Shown: positions 41,778 through 50,674, numbered from the stretch's first letter. The stretch: DNA of 64,000 nt from Lysinimonas soli (GCF_042655435.1 NZ_JBHSMG010000002.1:372001-436000), one strand, 5' to 3'. Numbers and translations: made by a program. Notes: generated by a model not told the origin, from the sequence alone.

Positions 41778-42549
41778 GATCCGCTCCGCCGCCGATGCGC
41801 TGCAGGGCGCCTACGCCAGCGCGGTGCCCATCGCCCCGCTCAGCCGGTCGTTCCCGGGGCTCGATGTCGAGGACGCCTACGCGATCCAGTCGCTGCAGGT
41901 CGTGGATTGGGCCCGGGCCGGTCGTGCGGTGCGCGGGTACAAGGTGGGGCTGACCTCCGCGGCGATGCAGGCGCAGCTCGGTGTCGATCAGCCCGACTAC
42001 GGCTTCCTGTTGGATGGCATGTACTTCCCAGTGGGATCCACGGTGGACGCCTCCCGATTCATCAGCCCGCGGATCGAGCCCGAGATCGCGGTGGTCCTCG
42101 CCTCGCCGCTTCGGGGACCCGGGCTGACCCTCACCGAAGTCGCGTCAGCGATCGGCACGGTCGTCGGTGCCCTTGAGATCATCGACTCCCGGATCGCGGA
42201 CTGGGCAATCACCCTGCCGGACACGATTGCTGACAATGCGAGCTCCGCCGGCGTCGTCGTCGGCGAGACGCAGCTGCCCCTCGAGGCAGTCGACGTGGTG
42301 TCGCTCGGCGTGCAGTTCTCGATCAACGATCAAGCAGCAGGTCAGGGCACCGGTGCGGCCGTGCTCGGCTCCCCGCTCAACGCGGTTCTATGGCTGGCTA
42401 ACCGCTTGGGCGAGCTCGGGGTCGAGCTGGCGGCCGGCGCCGTGGTGCTGCCGGGAAGCGTCTGCGCGGCGGCTCCGATCGCCGCCGGGGATCGGGTCGT
42501 CGCCGATTTCGGGCCGCTGGGAACTGTCGGCATCACGGTGAAGGAGTAG
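41761..42549 (+). CDS. 2-hydroxypenta-2,4-dienoate hydratase (2-keto-4-pentenoate hydratase)
   Basis: 262 residues from the ATG at 41761, chosen because GGGGAG sits 7 bp upstream (an ATG at 41755 abuts that site). Fumarylacetoacetase-like fold with SPRIEPEIAVVLASPL (metal-binding Glu residues) and DNASSAGVVVGE, as in MhpD/DmpE. Hydrates 2-hydroxypentadienoate to 4-hydroxy-2-oxovalerate. Paralogue at 53960-54763. Confidence 0.92.
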   Translation: MLSPAEIRSAADALQGAYASAVPIAPLSRSFPGLDVEDAYAIQSLQVVDWARAGRAVRGYKVGLTSAAMQAQLGVDQPDYGFLLDGMYFPVGSTVDASRFISPRIEPEIAVVLASPLRGPGLTLTEVASAIGTVVGALEIIDSRIADWAITLPDTIADNASSAGVVVGETQLPLEAVDVVSLGVQFSINDQAAGQGTGAAVLGSPLNAVLWLANRLGELGVELAAGAVVLPGSVCAAAPIAAGDRVVADFGPLGTVGITVKE

Positions 42550-42553
42550 GCGG

Positions 42554-43513
42554 ATGGGCGCGAAAGCGAAGGCGGCGATCATCGGATCGGGCAATATCGG
42601 CACTGATCTGATGTTCAAGATCATCCGGCTGAGCGAGGTGCTCGAGATGGGAGTCATGGTCGGCATCGACCCTGACTCCGATGGGTTGGCGCGGGCCGCG
42701 AGGCTCGGCTTCGAGGCCACGGCCGAGGGTGTCGACGGTCTGATCGCGAGCCTGCAGTTCGATGAGATCGAGGTGGTGTTCGACGCAACGAGTGCCGGCG
42801 CGCACGCCGCGAACGCGGCCAAGCTCCTGCCGTTGGGTAAGAAGCTGGTCGATCTCACTCCCGCAGCAATCGGCCCGTACGTGGTGCCGGCCGTGAACCT
42901 CGGCGATCATCTGGATGCGCAGGACGTCAACATGGTCACTTGCGGCGGCCAGGCGACGATTCCGATCATCCACGCTATCTCGAGCGTCGTTCCGGTGCAC
43001 TACGGCGAGATCGTCGCTTCCATCGCATCGAAGTCGGCGGGCCCGGGTACCCGAGCCAACATCGACGAGTTCACCGAGACGACCTCGCAGGCGATCGAGA
43101 AGGTCGGCGGCGCGGCCCGGGGCAAGGCGATCATCATCCTCAATCCCGCCGAGCCTCCGATGATCATGCGCGACACCGTGCAGGTGCTCACCAATCGGCT
43201 TTCCGACGCCCAGAAGGCGGCTATCTCGGCCGCCGTGGACGCTAGGGTCGCGGAGGTCGCGGAGTACGTTCCGGGCTATCGCCTCAAGCAACGGGTCATC
43301 TTCGCCGCCGAGGATAACGGCTTCGACGGGTTGGTGCCCGACGACCGGCGCCGGTCGGACGGCTACACGAGGATCAGCGTGTTCCTCGAGGTGGAGGGCG
43401 CGGCCATGTACCTACCGAGCTACGCGGGAAATCTCGACATCATGACCTCAGCCGCGCTGCGTGCCGCCGAACGGATGGTCGTCGCCGACCGGGAGCGGAG
43501 GGCGGTCGCGTGA
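42554..43513 (+). CDS. mhpF: Acetaldehyde dehydrogenase (acylating)
   Basis: 319 residues with AGGAG before the ATG. IIGSGNIGTDLM cofactor-binding motif and the catalytic Cys130 in MVTCGGQATIP. Converts acetaldehyde to acetyl-CoA using NAD+ and CoA; partners with the aldolase in a channelling complex (MhpF-MhpE, DmpF-DmpG). The aldolase start overlaps its stop, consistent with that complex. Confidence 0.95.
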   Translation: MGAKAKAAIIGSGNIGTDLMFKIIRLSEVLEMGVMVGIDPDSDGLARAARLGFEATAEGVDGLIASLQFDEIEVVFDATSAGAHAANAAKLLPLGKKLVDLTPAAIGPYVVPAVNLGDHLDAQDVNMVTCGGQATIPIIHAISSVVPVHYGEIVASIASKSAGPGTRANIDEFTETTSQAIEKVGGAARGKAIIILNPAEPPMIMRDTVQVLTNRLSDAQKAAISAAVDARVAEVAEYVPGYRLKQRVIFAAEDNGFDGLVPDDRRRSDGYTRISVFLEVEGAAMYLPSYAGNLDIMTSAALRAAERMVVADRERRAVA

Positions 43514-44529
43514 CGAAGATCTACCTGCAGGACGTGACGTTGCGCGACGGGATGCACGCCATCCGGCACCGGATCACTCCGGCGAAGGCCGCCGAGATCG
43601 CGCGAGCACTCGACGCGGCTGGGGTGGACGCGATCGAGATCGCACACGGCGACGGCCTGTCCGGCAGCTCGCTCACCTATGGCCCGGGGTCGAACACCAA
43701 CTGGGAGTGGATCGAGGCGGTCGCCGGCGCGGTCGAGAACGCCGTGATCACGACGCTGCTCCTGCCGGGCATCGGCACGCTCGACGACCTCCGGCGCGCG
43801 CGCGATCTCGGGGTCACCTCGGTGCGTGTCGCGACGCACTCCACCGAGGCGGACGTGTCCAGGCAACACATCGAGGCCGCGCGTGCGTGGGGCATGGACG
43901 TGTCCGGCTTCCTCATGATGAGTCACCTCAACGATTCGGCATCGCTGGCGCAGCAGGCCAAGCTGATGGAGTCATATGGCGCCGTCTGCGTCTACGTCAC
44001 CGACTCGGCGGGGCGGCTCACCATGGATGGCGTCCGTGAGCGCGTCCGCGCGTACCGCGAGGTGTTGAACCCGCAGACGCAGATCGGCATCCACGCACAC
44101 CAAAACCTCTCGCTCGCCGTTGCGAATTCCGTCGTGGCCGTCGAGGAGGGCGCCTACCGGGTTGACGCATCGCTGGCCGGCCACGGCGCCGGCGCGGGAA
44201 ACACACCGATCGAGCCGTTCGTCGCAGTCGCCAGGCTGCAGGGCTGGGACGTGGCGGCGGAGCTGTTTCCTCTGCAGGACGCCGCCGACGACCTCGTGCG
44301 TCCCCTCCACGACCGCCCGGTTCAGGTCGACCGCGAGACGCTCTCGCTCGGCTATGCCGGCACCTACTCGTCGTTCCTGCGGCACGCGGAGCGCGCGGCC
44401 GAGATCTACGGTCTCGATGCGCGCGACATCCTGGTCGAGGTCGGCAATCGCAAGCTCATCGGGGGCCAGGAGGACCTGATCACCGAGGTCGCGCTCGACC
44501 TCGAGGCCCGTCAGCAAGTCGTGGCCTGA
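43510..44529 (+). CDS. mhpE: 4-hydroxy-2-oxovalerate aldolase
   Basis: 339 residues from a GTG overlapping the upstream stop (GTGA). DmpG-type TIM barrel: DVTLRDGMHA with catalytic Arg and metal-ligand Asp, GIHAHQNLSLAVANS with metal-ligand His residues, and HGAGAGNTPIE. Splits 4-hydroxy-2-oxovalerate into pyruvate and acetaldehyde. Confidence 0.95.
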   Translation: MTKIYLQDVTLRDGMHAIRHRITPAKAAEIARALDAAGVDAIEIAHGDGLSGSSLTYGPGSNTNWEWIEAVAGAVENAVITTLLLPGIGTLDDLRRARDLGVTSVRVATHSTEADVSRQHIEAARAWGMDVSGFLMMSHLNDSASLAQQAKLMESYGAVCVYVTDSAGRLTMDGVRERVRAYREVLNPQTQIGIHAHQNLSLAVANSVVAVEEGAYRVDASLAGHGAGAGNTPIEPFVAVARLQGWDVAAELFPLQDAADDLVRPLHDRPVQVDRETLSLGYAGTYSSFLRHAERAAEIYGLDARDILVEVGNRKLIGGQEDLITEVALDLEARQQVVA

Positions 44530-44552
44530 CGACCCCGGCTGCACGTCGACCG

Positions 44553-46271
44553 ATGGAACACCCCATGACCCGCGCGAGCACCGTGCCCCGCAGCGACCGG
44601 TTCGCCCTGCCCGAGATCCGCGTTCGGCTGAGGAGCGACGGCGGGCTCGAGGTGAGCTCGATCACGCCACCCCAGCCGCATCCCTCGACGACGCTGCACT
44701 GGCTGGCGCGATGGGCGGAGCAGACGCCGGAGGCCGTCCTCCTCACCGAAGTGGTCGATCGCGACCGGCGCGAGTACAGCTACCGCGAGGCCTGGGAGCA
44801 GGTCGGGGCCGAGGCGAGGGCTCTCAGGGAGTACGGCCTCGACGCAGGCGAGCGGGTCGCGGTGATCGCCCCCAACAGCTTCATGCACTTCGTGCTCGGG
44901 CATGCCGCCATGCTCGTCGGGGCGATTTACGTTCCGATCGCGGCCCAATACGCCGCCGAAGGCGCGGACCCGCAACGCCTGGCCGGTGTGATCGAGCTCA
45001 TCGAGCCTGCCCTCATCGTCGCCGCTCCCGATTCGGAACAGCGGTTCGCGCGCGCCCGAGGGAGCGTCGTGACCGGGCTCCGATCCCGTCCCGCCGACGA
45101 CGGGAGCGGGGCGGCGTTCGCGCGAAGGTGGCTCGAGCGGATGGACCCCGATGTCCCAACGAAGCTGCTGCTCACCTCCGGCTCGACCGGAACGCCGAAG
45201 GCGGTGATCTACACGCCCCGCATGCTCGTCGCCAACGCGCAGGCCACGGCCCAGGTCTGGCCCTTCTCGACGGGGCACCCGCCGATTTTGGTTGATTGGC
45301 TCCCCTGGAACCACGCCTTCGGGGGAAACGCGAATCTCAGCATGGTGCTACTGGCCGGGGGCACGCTGCACATCGACCCCTCGCGCGGCCGTCCCGAGGC
45401 CTTCGCGGAGTCGATCGCGACAATCAAGCGGCTGCGTCCGAGCTACTACGCGGCCGTGCCCGCGGGCTTCCAGCAGCTGCTGCCGGTGCTCCGCGACGAT
45501 CGCGAGCTGCGGAAGGCCCTGCTCGGAGGCTGCGAGGGGCTGTTCTCCGCGGGGGCGGCGATGCCCGCGCCGACCTTCGAGGCGCTGAGAGAACTCTCGC
45601 TGACGGTGCGCAATGACGGACCGATCCCCATCCTCAGCGGGTGGGGCTCGACCGAAGTCGGGCCTGGAGCGACCATCGTTCACACCGACGCGAGCCGGCC
45701 CGGTTGGATCGGGACGCCGCTTCCGGGTGTCACCGTCAAGCTCGTGCCGGTGGCGGAGAAGCTCGAGCTTCGCGTCAAGGGGCCCAGTGTCATGCCCGGC
45801 TATTGGGGCCAGCCGGAACTCACCGAGACGGTCTTCGACGACGAGGGCTTCTACTGCAGCGGCGACGCCGGCCTCCTCGTTGATCCGAGCCGGCCGGAGC
45901 TGGGCCTGCGCTTCGACGGCCGGATCGCGAACGATTTCAAGCTCGCCAACGGCAGCTGGGTGAACGTGGAGCGCATCCGCGAGAGCCTGCTCGCGCTGGC
46001 CGGCGACGACGTTCGCGATGTCGTGATCGTCGGTCCTGATCGCCCACATCTCGTCGCCGTGTTCTGGGTCGAACGCGGCGCGCGACTCGACCTCGCGGGG
46101 ATCCTCGACGGCCACAATTCGGTCCATCACGGGCAGACAAACGCGGTTCGGGCGGCCCGGGCGATCGACGAGGAGCTTGCCGCGGAATTCCTAACCCCCA
46201 AGGGCACCATCAAAGCCGCACTGTTCCGGGCCCGTGAGGCGAGGCACTTCGACGATCTGTACTTCGAATGA
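44553..46271 (+). CDS. AMP-dependent CoA ligase, feruloyl-CoA synthetase-like
   Basis: 572 residues from the ATG at 44553 (an ATG at 44565 is possible; no clear Shine-Dalgarno). LLTSGSTGTPKAVIYT P-loop, GWGSTEVGPGA, and a C-terminal part with FDGRIANDFKLANGSWVNVE and LTPKGTIKAALFRAR, a pattern typical of feruloyl-CoA synthetases. Suggests activation of an aryl-alkenoic or aryl acid side chain. Its presence within a ring-cleavage operon is unusual. Confidence 0.88.
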   Translation: MEHPMTRASTVPRSDRFALPEIRVRLRSDGGLEVSSITPPQPHPSTTLHWLARWAEQTPEAVLLTEVVDRDRREYSYREAWEQVGAEARALREYGLDAGERVAVIAPNSFMHFVLGHAAMLVGAIYVPIAAQYAAEGADPQRLAGVIELIEPALIVAAPDSEQRFARARGSVVTGLRSRPADDGSGAAFARRWLERMDPDVPTKLLLTSGSTGTPKAVIYTPRMLVANAQATAQVWPFSTGHPPILVDWLPWNHAFGGNANLSMVLLAGGTLHIDPSRGRPEAFAESIATIKRLRPSYYAAVPAGFQQLLPVLRDDRELRKALLGGCEGLFSAGAAMPAPTFEALRELSLTVRNDGPIPILSGWGSTEVGPGATIVHTDASRPGWIGTPLPGVTVKLVPVAEKLELRVKGPSVMPGYWGQPELTETVFDDEGFYCSGDAGLLVDPSRPELGLRFDGRIANDFKLANGSWVNVERIRESLLALAGDDVRDVVIVGPDRPHLVAVFWVERGARLDLAGILDGHNSVHHGQTNAVRAARAIDEELAAEFLTPKGTIKAALFRAREARHFDDLYFE

Positions 46272-46283
46272 AGGGACACCTGG

Positions 46284-46748
46284 ATGATCTCTGTTGACTC
46301 GGCGGGAGAGCTCTCGGCTCACGTGGGCAGCCTCCTCGGGCGCAGCGACTGGTACGTGCTTAGCGGCGAGCGGATCGCGCAGTTCGGCGATCTCACAGGC
46401 GACCGGCACTGGATGCACACCGATCGCGACAGGGCTCGATCGGAGGGCCCGTTCGGGGATGTCATCGCGCACGGCTTCTTCCTACTCTCGCTCGTGACGG
46501 GACTCGGCAACGCGTGCTACGAGATCACGGCCGCCTCGCGCTGGATCAACTACGGCCTCGACCGCGTGCGATTCACCTCGCCCGTGGTCGCCGGTCAGGC
46601 CATCCGGCTCGCCCTCACACTGAACGCAGTGGAGGCGACACAGGGTGGTCATCGGTTGAATCTGGGTTGCGAACTGGAACTGCAAGGCTGCGCGCGGCCC
46701 GCCCTGGTCGCTGACTGGCTCGTGCAGGTGGAGGAGGTCGCAGCGTGA
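46284..46748 (+). CDS. MaoC-family hydratase
   Basis: 154 residues. Hot-dog fold with GDLTGDRHWMHTDRDRA (hydratase 2 catalytic Asp/His) and DVIAHGFFLLSL. Similar in layout to the MaoC at 15225-15683. Probably hydrates the enoyl-CoA made after the ligase, leading to side-chain shortening. Confidence 0.9.
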   Translation: MISVDSAGELSAHVGSLLGRSDWYVLSGERIAQFGDLTGDRHWMHTDRDRARSEGPFGDVIAHGFFLLSLVTGLGNACYEITAASRWINYGLDRVRFTSPVVAGQAIRLALTLNAVEATQGGHRLNLGCELELQGCARPALVADWLVQVEEVAA

Positions 46749-47152
46749 GCGAGTTCGAGCCGATCGGGCAGGAGGCAAGCTTCCTCGGCCATGTGGGCGG
46801 GATCGAGTCGCGGCGAATGGCAGACGGCGTCGAACTCCGGCTCAAGCTGGCCTCTCACCACCTCAACCCGAACGGGACCGTCCACGGCGGAGTCATCCTG
46901 ACTCTGTTCGACATTACGCTCGGGCTAACCGTCGAGCAGAGCCTGCAGGGCGCGCTCGACGGCCATCCCATCACCGTCCAGCTCTCCACCAGCATGATCG
47001 GTGCCGCGTCCGCTGGTGAGACGCTCATCGCCTCGGCACAGGTCGACGCGAGCACCAGGACCACCTCGTTCGTGTCGGGGCGGATCCGCTGCGGCAGCAG
47101 GGTGATCGCGACGGCCAGCGCGGTGTTCCGCAATCCCAAGCCCGCCGGCTGA
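46745..47152 (+). CDS. PaaI/YbgC-type hot-dog thioesterase
   Basis: 135 residues from a GTG overlapping the MaoC stop. HHLNPNGTVHGGVILTLFDITLG is the PaaI-family signature including the HGG motif and catalytic Asp. Likely releases CoA from an aryl- or acyl-CoA, and closes the island's lower-pathway operon. Confidence 0.9.
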   Translation: MSEFEPIGQEASFLGHVGGIESRRMADGVELRLKLASHHLNPNGTVHGGVILTLFDITLGLTVEQSLQGALDGHPITVQLSTSMIGAASAGETLIASAQVDASTRTTSFVSGRIRCGSRVIATASAVFRNPKPAG

Positions 47153-47551
47153 GAGGTCCTTAGGGCAACCCGCCGCACCTCGGGCGCCAGGCCTGAGGGC
47201 CATTGACATCGGCCAGCGGAACGATGCGGACCGGGGCGCCGCAAGTCCGGAAGCTGACGCCCTTGTGCTCAGCCGGGAGCTGGTCTCCGCGACCGTGCAG
47301 CTTCGGCGCAGTGATCCGGGGAAGTACGCCTCGGGATGGCGCCACGCTCGCACAGCCGGAAAGCCATGCTGACTTCCTTCCAGTCCGTTCCGGGTTCCCA
47401 GGTCCGCTCCGTTTTACACATCCGGAATACACCGCGATCAACGACAAACAACGCCAAGTAACCCATAGGACCGATCCAGTGCTGAGGTCAGATTCGAGTG
47501 AGTTCAGGCCATTCGGGGAGGATAGAGCCCTATTTGCCGAATAGTGCCCTC
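47153..47551. other. Right end of island without intact gene
   Basis: About 400 bp with no recognisable gene. On the minus strand two overlapping frames (47269-47466 and 47160-47447) look as if they could be one broken gene (KTERTWEPGTDWKEVSM in one, AEHKGVSFRTCGAPVRIVP in the other), but no family is recognised. Sequence just before 47552 does not continue the tRNA. Confidence 0.45.
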
Positions 47552-47820
47552 ATCAGAAGGTTGGGGGTTCGAATCCCTTCGGGCGCACCGAAACACAGGG
47601 CGGAACGGGTCGCCGATGGTGGTCCGCTTCGGCTTATCGGCATCCTCGCGATGCTCCGATTTCCGTTCACAGGTACTCGGTGATGAGGAACCGCGTGATC
47701 TGCTCCGCTCGAACGGACAGCGCCTCGAGCTTTTCGGCGGGCATCGCAGCGAAGTTGGTGCCGTACGCGGAAATCGTGTCACGCGGAACGAGATCGGGAT
47801 GACGGGCAAGCGATCATCGC
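47552..47820 (+). repeat. Right copy of 269-bp direct repeat (includes tRNA-Arg 3' half)
   Basis: Identical by eye to 27882-28150. It contains the T-arm and acceptor 3' strand of tRNA-Arg but no 5' half, so it is not a functional tRNA. The 48-codon minus-strand remnant (47667-47813) is present as in the left copy; beyond 47820 this copy keeps more of the presumed decayed gene, suggesting it is nearer the ancestral arrangement. Confidence 0.9.
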
Positions 47821-48080
47821 GAGATCCAAGGTAGACATCAGCCATTCGGCGACCGCTCGACTGGTAGATCTGCGCGCGGCCGCGTCGAACACGGCCGTGC
47901 GAGATCTCGAACGTCTGCTCAGTCCGGTTGAACCACGCCCGGCCAGTCGGCGGTCGTAGTAACCACGGCCAGCGCCGTCGACGATCAGGACGTCGAGGTT
48001 GTGAACGTGGCCTGCCAGAGGACCTGGTTTCGCACGCACGTTGTCGTTCGCGGATAGGCATGCAACGGCTCTTGGCAATT
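47821..48080. other. Gap with decayed minus-strand reading frames
   Basis: No intact gene. Minus-strand frames continue the remnant in the repeat but are interrupted and shift frame (for example GRAQIYQSSGRRMADVYLG in one frame and LDVLIVDGAGRGYYDRRLAG in another). Probably a pseudogene of unknown family. Confidence 0.4.
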
Positions 48081-48109
48081 TTGACTGACTACTCACTCTC
48101 TTATAGAGT
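48081..48109 (+). promoter_or_regulatory. Promoter/operator of tetR-like gene
   Basis: TTGACT (48081-48086) and TATAGA (48103-48108), spaced 16, fit a housekeeping promoter. ACTCT (48095-48099) and AGAGT (48105-48109) form an inverted repeat over the -10. The start codon at 48116 lies where transcription should begin, so the mRNA is probably leaderless. Confidence 0.55.
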
Positions 48110-48115
48110 CTTGCT

Positions 48116-48688
48116 ATGTCGAGACCTCGTAGTGATCAACGACGCACCGGAATTTTGGATGCGGCGACGCGGGTCATCGCGTCGAGAGGTCTCGGAGCTG
48201 CAGCGACGGCCGCGATAGCGAAGGAGGCGGGCGTTTCGAACGGATCTTTGTTCCTGTATTTCGAATCCAAGTCGACGCTGCTGAACGAGTTGTACGTGCA
48301 GCTGAAAGCAGAGGTGGGCGACGCCGCAATGGCCGATATGCCCGACCAGGGTTCCACACGAGATCTGGTGCGCCACATGTGGAAGCGCTGGCTCCGGTGG
48401 GCGACGAGCAACCCGGAGAAGCGTCGCACCCTGGCGCAGTTAGAGGTCACGGACGAGATCAGCCTCGAGAGTCATGAACTGGTCCGGGACGGGCAACGGC
48501 TGATGTCTGAGCTCATTGAACGCAGCCGGGCCGGTGGCCCGATGAAGGATGAACCCGTCTCTTTCGTACTACTGGTCGTAGGCGCGATCGCTGACACGAC
48601 CATGGATGTCATGATCCGCGACCCCGATGGTGCGGACGCCCGCAGTGACGCCGCGTTCGAAGCAATGTGGCGGGTCTTAGCCGGTTGA
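48116..48688 (+). CDS. TetR-family transcriptional regulator
   Basis: 190 residues. N-terminal TetR HTH: ILDAATRVIASRGLGAAATAAIAKEAG then VSNGSLFLYFESK. No Shine-Dalgarno before the ATG; a promoter ends about 7 bp upstream, pointing to leaderless translation. It precedes the SDR and beta-hydroxyacid dehydrogenase genes on the same strand and probably represses them and itself. Confidence 0.92.
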   Translation: MSRPRSDQRRTGILDAATRVIASRGLGAAATAAIAKEAGVSNGSLFLYFESKSTLLNELYVQLKAEVGDAAMADMPDQGSTRDLVRHMWKRWLRWATSNPEKRRTLAQLEVTDEISLESHELVRDGQRLMSELIERSRAGGPMKDEPVSFVLLVVGAIADTTMDVMIRDPDGADARSDAAFEAMWRVLAG

Positions 48689-48764
48689 ACTGCGCCGCGG
48701 GGAACTTCCCAACGTCACCGTCACACCCCCAATGAGAACTCAATCCCAACACCAGGAGACGATC

Positions 48765-49688
48765 ATGCTCGAGAACAAGAAAGAACAAGAGAAGGCCTGG
48801 GTCATTACGGGCCCGACGTCCGGCATCGGCTACCGCACGGCGCTCGAGCTGGCCTCTCACGGCACGGTGGTTCTGGTCGGTCGCGACCAGGCCAAGCTCG
48901 CGGAAGTGAAGAGGGAGATCGAGACCGGCGGGGGCAAAGCCCACACGGTGGTCGCGGATATGTCCGATATCGTGAGCGTCCGCCGAGCCGCGGATGAGAT
49001 CGCGAACCTCGGCCTCACGCTCGGCGGCGTGTTGAACAATGCCGGCATCATGCCGACAACACCGGCGAAGTCGAAGCAGGGCTGGGACTCGGCGTTCGCA
49101 ACCAACCATCTCGGACCCCTCGCTTTCGCTGAGGCGCTCGTCCCCGTCCTGCCGGACGGTGCGAATGTGGTGTTCATTGCTTCGGCGGTCGAGGACCCGG
49201 AACGCAAGATCGCCGTGCAGGCCGGATTCCGCGGGAGCCGTTTCATCTCCGCGGAGGCAGCGGCCCGTGGCGAATACAGCCCTGGCGGTTCCACTCACGC
49301 GGGAGCGGACGCATACGCGACCTCCAAGCAGGGAGCCCTCGCCACGGTGTTCAGCCTCGCGCGCGAGATTCCGCGGCTGCACTTTCGCGCCGTTGAGCCA
49401 GGCGTGAACCCGGGATCGAACCTCGCTCGCGACATGGCGGCGCCGATCCGCGTGCTCAGCAAGGCTCTCGCGCCCCTGATGGTCCTCATGCCTTACTACT
49501 CGACCCCGAAACGCGCCGCGAAAGTCATCGCCACTGTTCTTACGGACCCGTCAACGGCCACCGGCGTCTACTACGACGAAAACGGCAAGCCCATGCAGGC
49601 CTCCAAGCAGGTCAGCGATCCTGCCTACGCCGACCGGTACCTGAAGGAGAGCCGCGAGCTGCTCGCCACCGTCCCCGAGGGGAAGTAG
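48765..49688 (+). CDS. SDR-family oxidoreductase
   Basis: 307 residues from the ATG at 48765, preceded by AGGAG; an in-frame ATG 11 codons earlier lacks such a site. TGPTSGIG cofactor motif, NNAGIM and catalytic AYATSK. Belongs to the longer SDR type with an insert before the active site (light-dependent-protochlorophyllide-reductase/WWOX-like group). Substrate unknown; paired with the dehydrogenase 5 bp downstream. Confidence 0.88.
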   Translation: MLENKKEQEKAWVITGPTSGIGYRTALELASHGTVVLVGRDQAKLAEVKREIETGGGKAHTVVADMSDIVSVRRAADEIANLGLTLGGVLNNAGIMPTTPAKSKQGWDSAFATNHLGPLAFAEALVPVLPDGANVVFIASAVEDPERKIAVQAGFRGSRFISAEAAARGEYSPGGSTHAGADAYATSKQGALATVFSLAREIPRLHFRAVEPGVNPGSNLARDMAAPIRVLSKALAPLMVLMPYYSTPKRAAKVIATVLTDPSTATGVYYDENGKPMQASKQVSDPAYADRYLKESRELLATVPEGK

Positions 49689-49693
49689 CAGCC

Positions 49694-50539
49694 GTGTCGA
49701 ACAGCACCCTCACCGTCGGCTTCGTCGGTCTCGGCGACCAGGGCCTCCCCATGGCAGCCGCCATCGCTGGCGCCGGGTACCCCCTGCGCGTCTGGGCTCG
49801 CCATCGCGGTTCCCTCGAGCAGCTCGCCGACACCCCGCACACGCCGCACGACACCCTGAATGGCCTGGCCATGTCCAGCGATGTGGTGTGCCTCTGCGTC
49901 AACACCGACGAAGACGTGCATGCGCTGGTCACCGGCGGCCTCGCCGACAACATGCGACGCGGCACAGTGATCGTCAACCACGGTACCGGGACACCCGCCC
50001 AGGCGATCCGGATCGCGGCTGCCTGCCGGGCACGAGGGGTCGACTACCTCGACGCACCCGTCAGCGGCGGCCGCGCCGGCGCCGAAGCTCGCACCCTCGT
50101 CACCATGGTCGGTGGCCCCACCGAGGCCTTCACGCGGTGCAAACCTGCATTCCTGACCTTCTCCTCAAGCGTCATCCACCTCGGCGGCCACGGCGCAGGC
50201 GAACTCGCGAAACTGCTGAACAACACCCTCATGATGATGAATCAGGCGAACATTGCCGACGTCCTCGAACTTGCCGATCACTTCCAGCTCGACACTCGAG
50301 CCCTCATCGATGTCCTCCAGGCCGGCAGCGGCACGAGCGCCGCCCTCGGAATGATGGCCGCGGGCGCCACGACCACCCCGCCCGAGATGATCGCTCACCT
50401 GCATGAGGTGCTCCTGCTGGACATGAACCTCTTCGAGGCCGCCATGCGTGAGAGCGACGCCCCGGCCACCACTCTCATCGAGCGCGGCTATGCGGGTGCT
50501 CACCGTGTCCCCCAGATCGTGGAAACGCTCAGCCGATAA
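49694..50539 (+). CDS. NAD(P)-dependent beta-hydroxyacid dehydrogenase
   Basis: 281 residues from a GTG with GGGGAAG upstream. GFVGLGDQGLPMAAAI Rossmann motif, DAPVSGGRAGAE substrate loop, and the catalytic Lys in AKLLNNTLMM. Same family as the gene at 6031-6966 but clearly diverged. Followed by a hairpin at 50548-50572. Confidence 0.88.
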   Translation: MSNSTLTVGFVGLGDQGLPMAAAIAGAGYPLRVWARHRGSLEQLADTPHTPHDTLNGLAMSSDVVCLCVNTDEDVHALVTGGLADNMRRGTVIVNHGTGTPAQAIRIAAACRARGVDYLDAPVSGGRAGAEARTLVTMVGGPTEAFTRCKPAFLTFSSSVIHLGGHGAGELAKLLNNTLMMMNQANIADVLELADHFQLDTRALIDVLQAGSGTSAALGMMAAGATTTPPEMIAHLHEVLLLDMNLFEAAMRESDAPATTLIERGYAGAHRVPQIVETLSR

Positions 50540-50547
50540 CCATCGAG

Positions 50548-50572
50548 GCTTCCGGTGCCGCTGCCCGGAAGC
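50548..50572. terminator. Stem-loop after beta-hydroxyacid dehydrogenase
   Basis: GCTTCCGG (50548-50555) pairs with CCGGAAGC (50565-50572), nine-base loop, just after the stop. No U-tract, but position fits a terminator. Confidence 0.5.
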
Positions 50573-50674
50573 GCAGCACCGCCGGTATCCTCATCCAACT
50601 CTCTCGAGGTCGTCAAGAACGGCCAGAGCCCCGACCGTGAACCGGCGACGCGACAGAAGCCTGGGTGATGGCTC

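Larger units (their letters stand above)
27882..47551. mobile_element. Putative genomic island at tRNA-Arg carrying a meta-cleavage pathway
   Basis: The segment lies between the intact tRNA-Arg 3' end and a second copy of that 3' end, 19,670 bp apart, the classic outcome of integration at a tRNA gene. Its cargo is self-contained: importer, ring hydroxylase, ring-cleavage enzyme, lower pathway and LysR regulator, with a shared promoter motif. No integrase, recombinase, relaxase or transposase gene is recognisable, so it is either mobilised in trans or a decayed element. The repeat is much longer than a usual att core, so tandem accretion or homologous exchange is also possible. Confidence 0.6.

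Noticed and set aside
47552..47587. Second tRNA-Arg gene
   Set aside because: Only the 3' half (T-arm and acceptor strand) is present; D-arm and anticodon arm are missing, so it is part of the repeat, not a tRNA.
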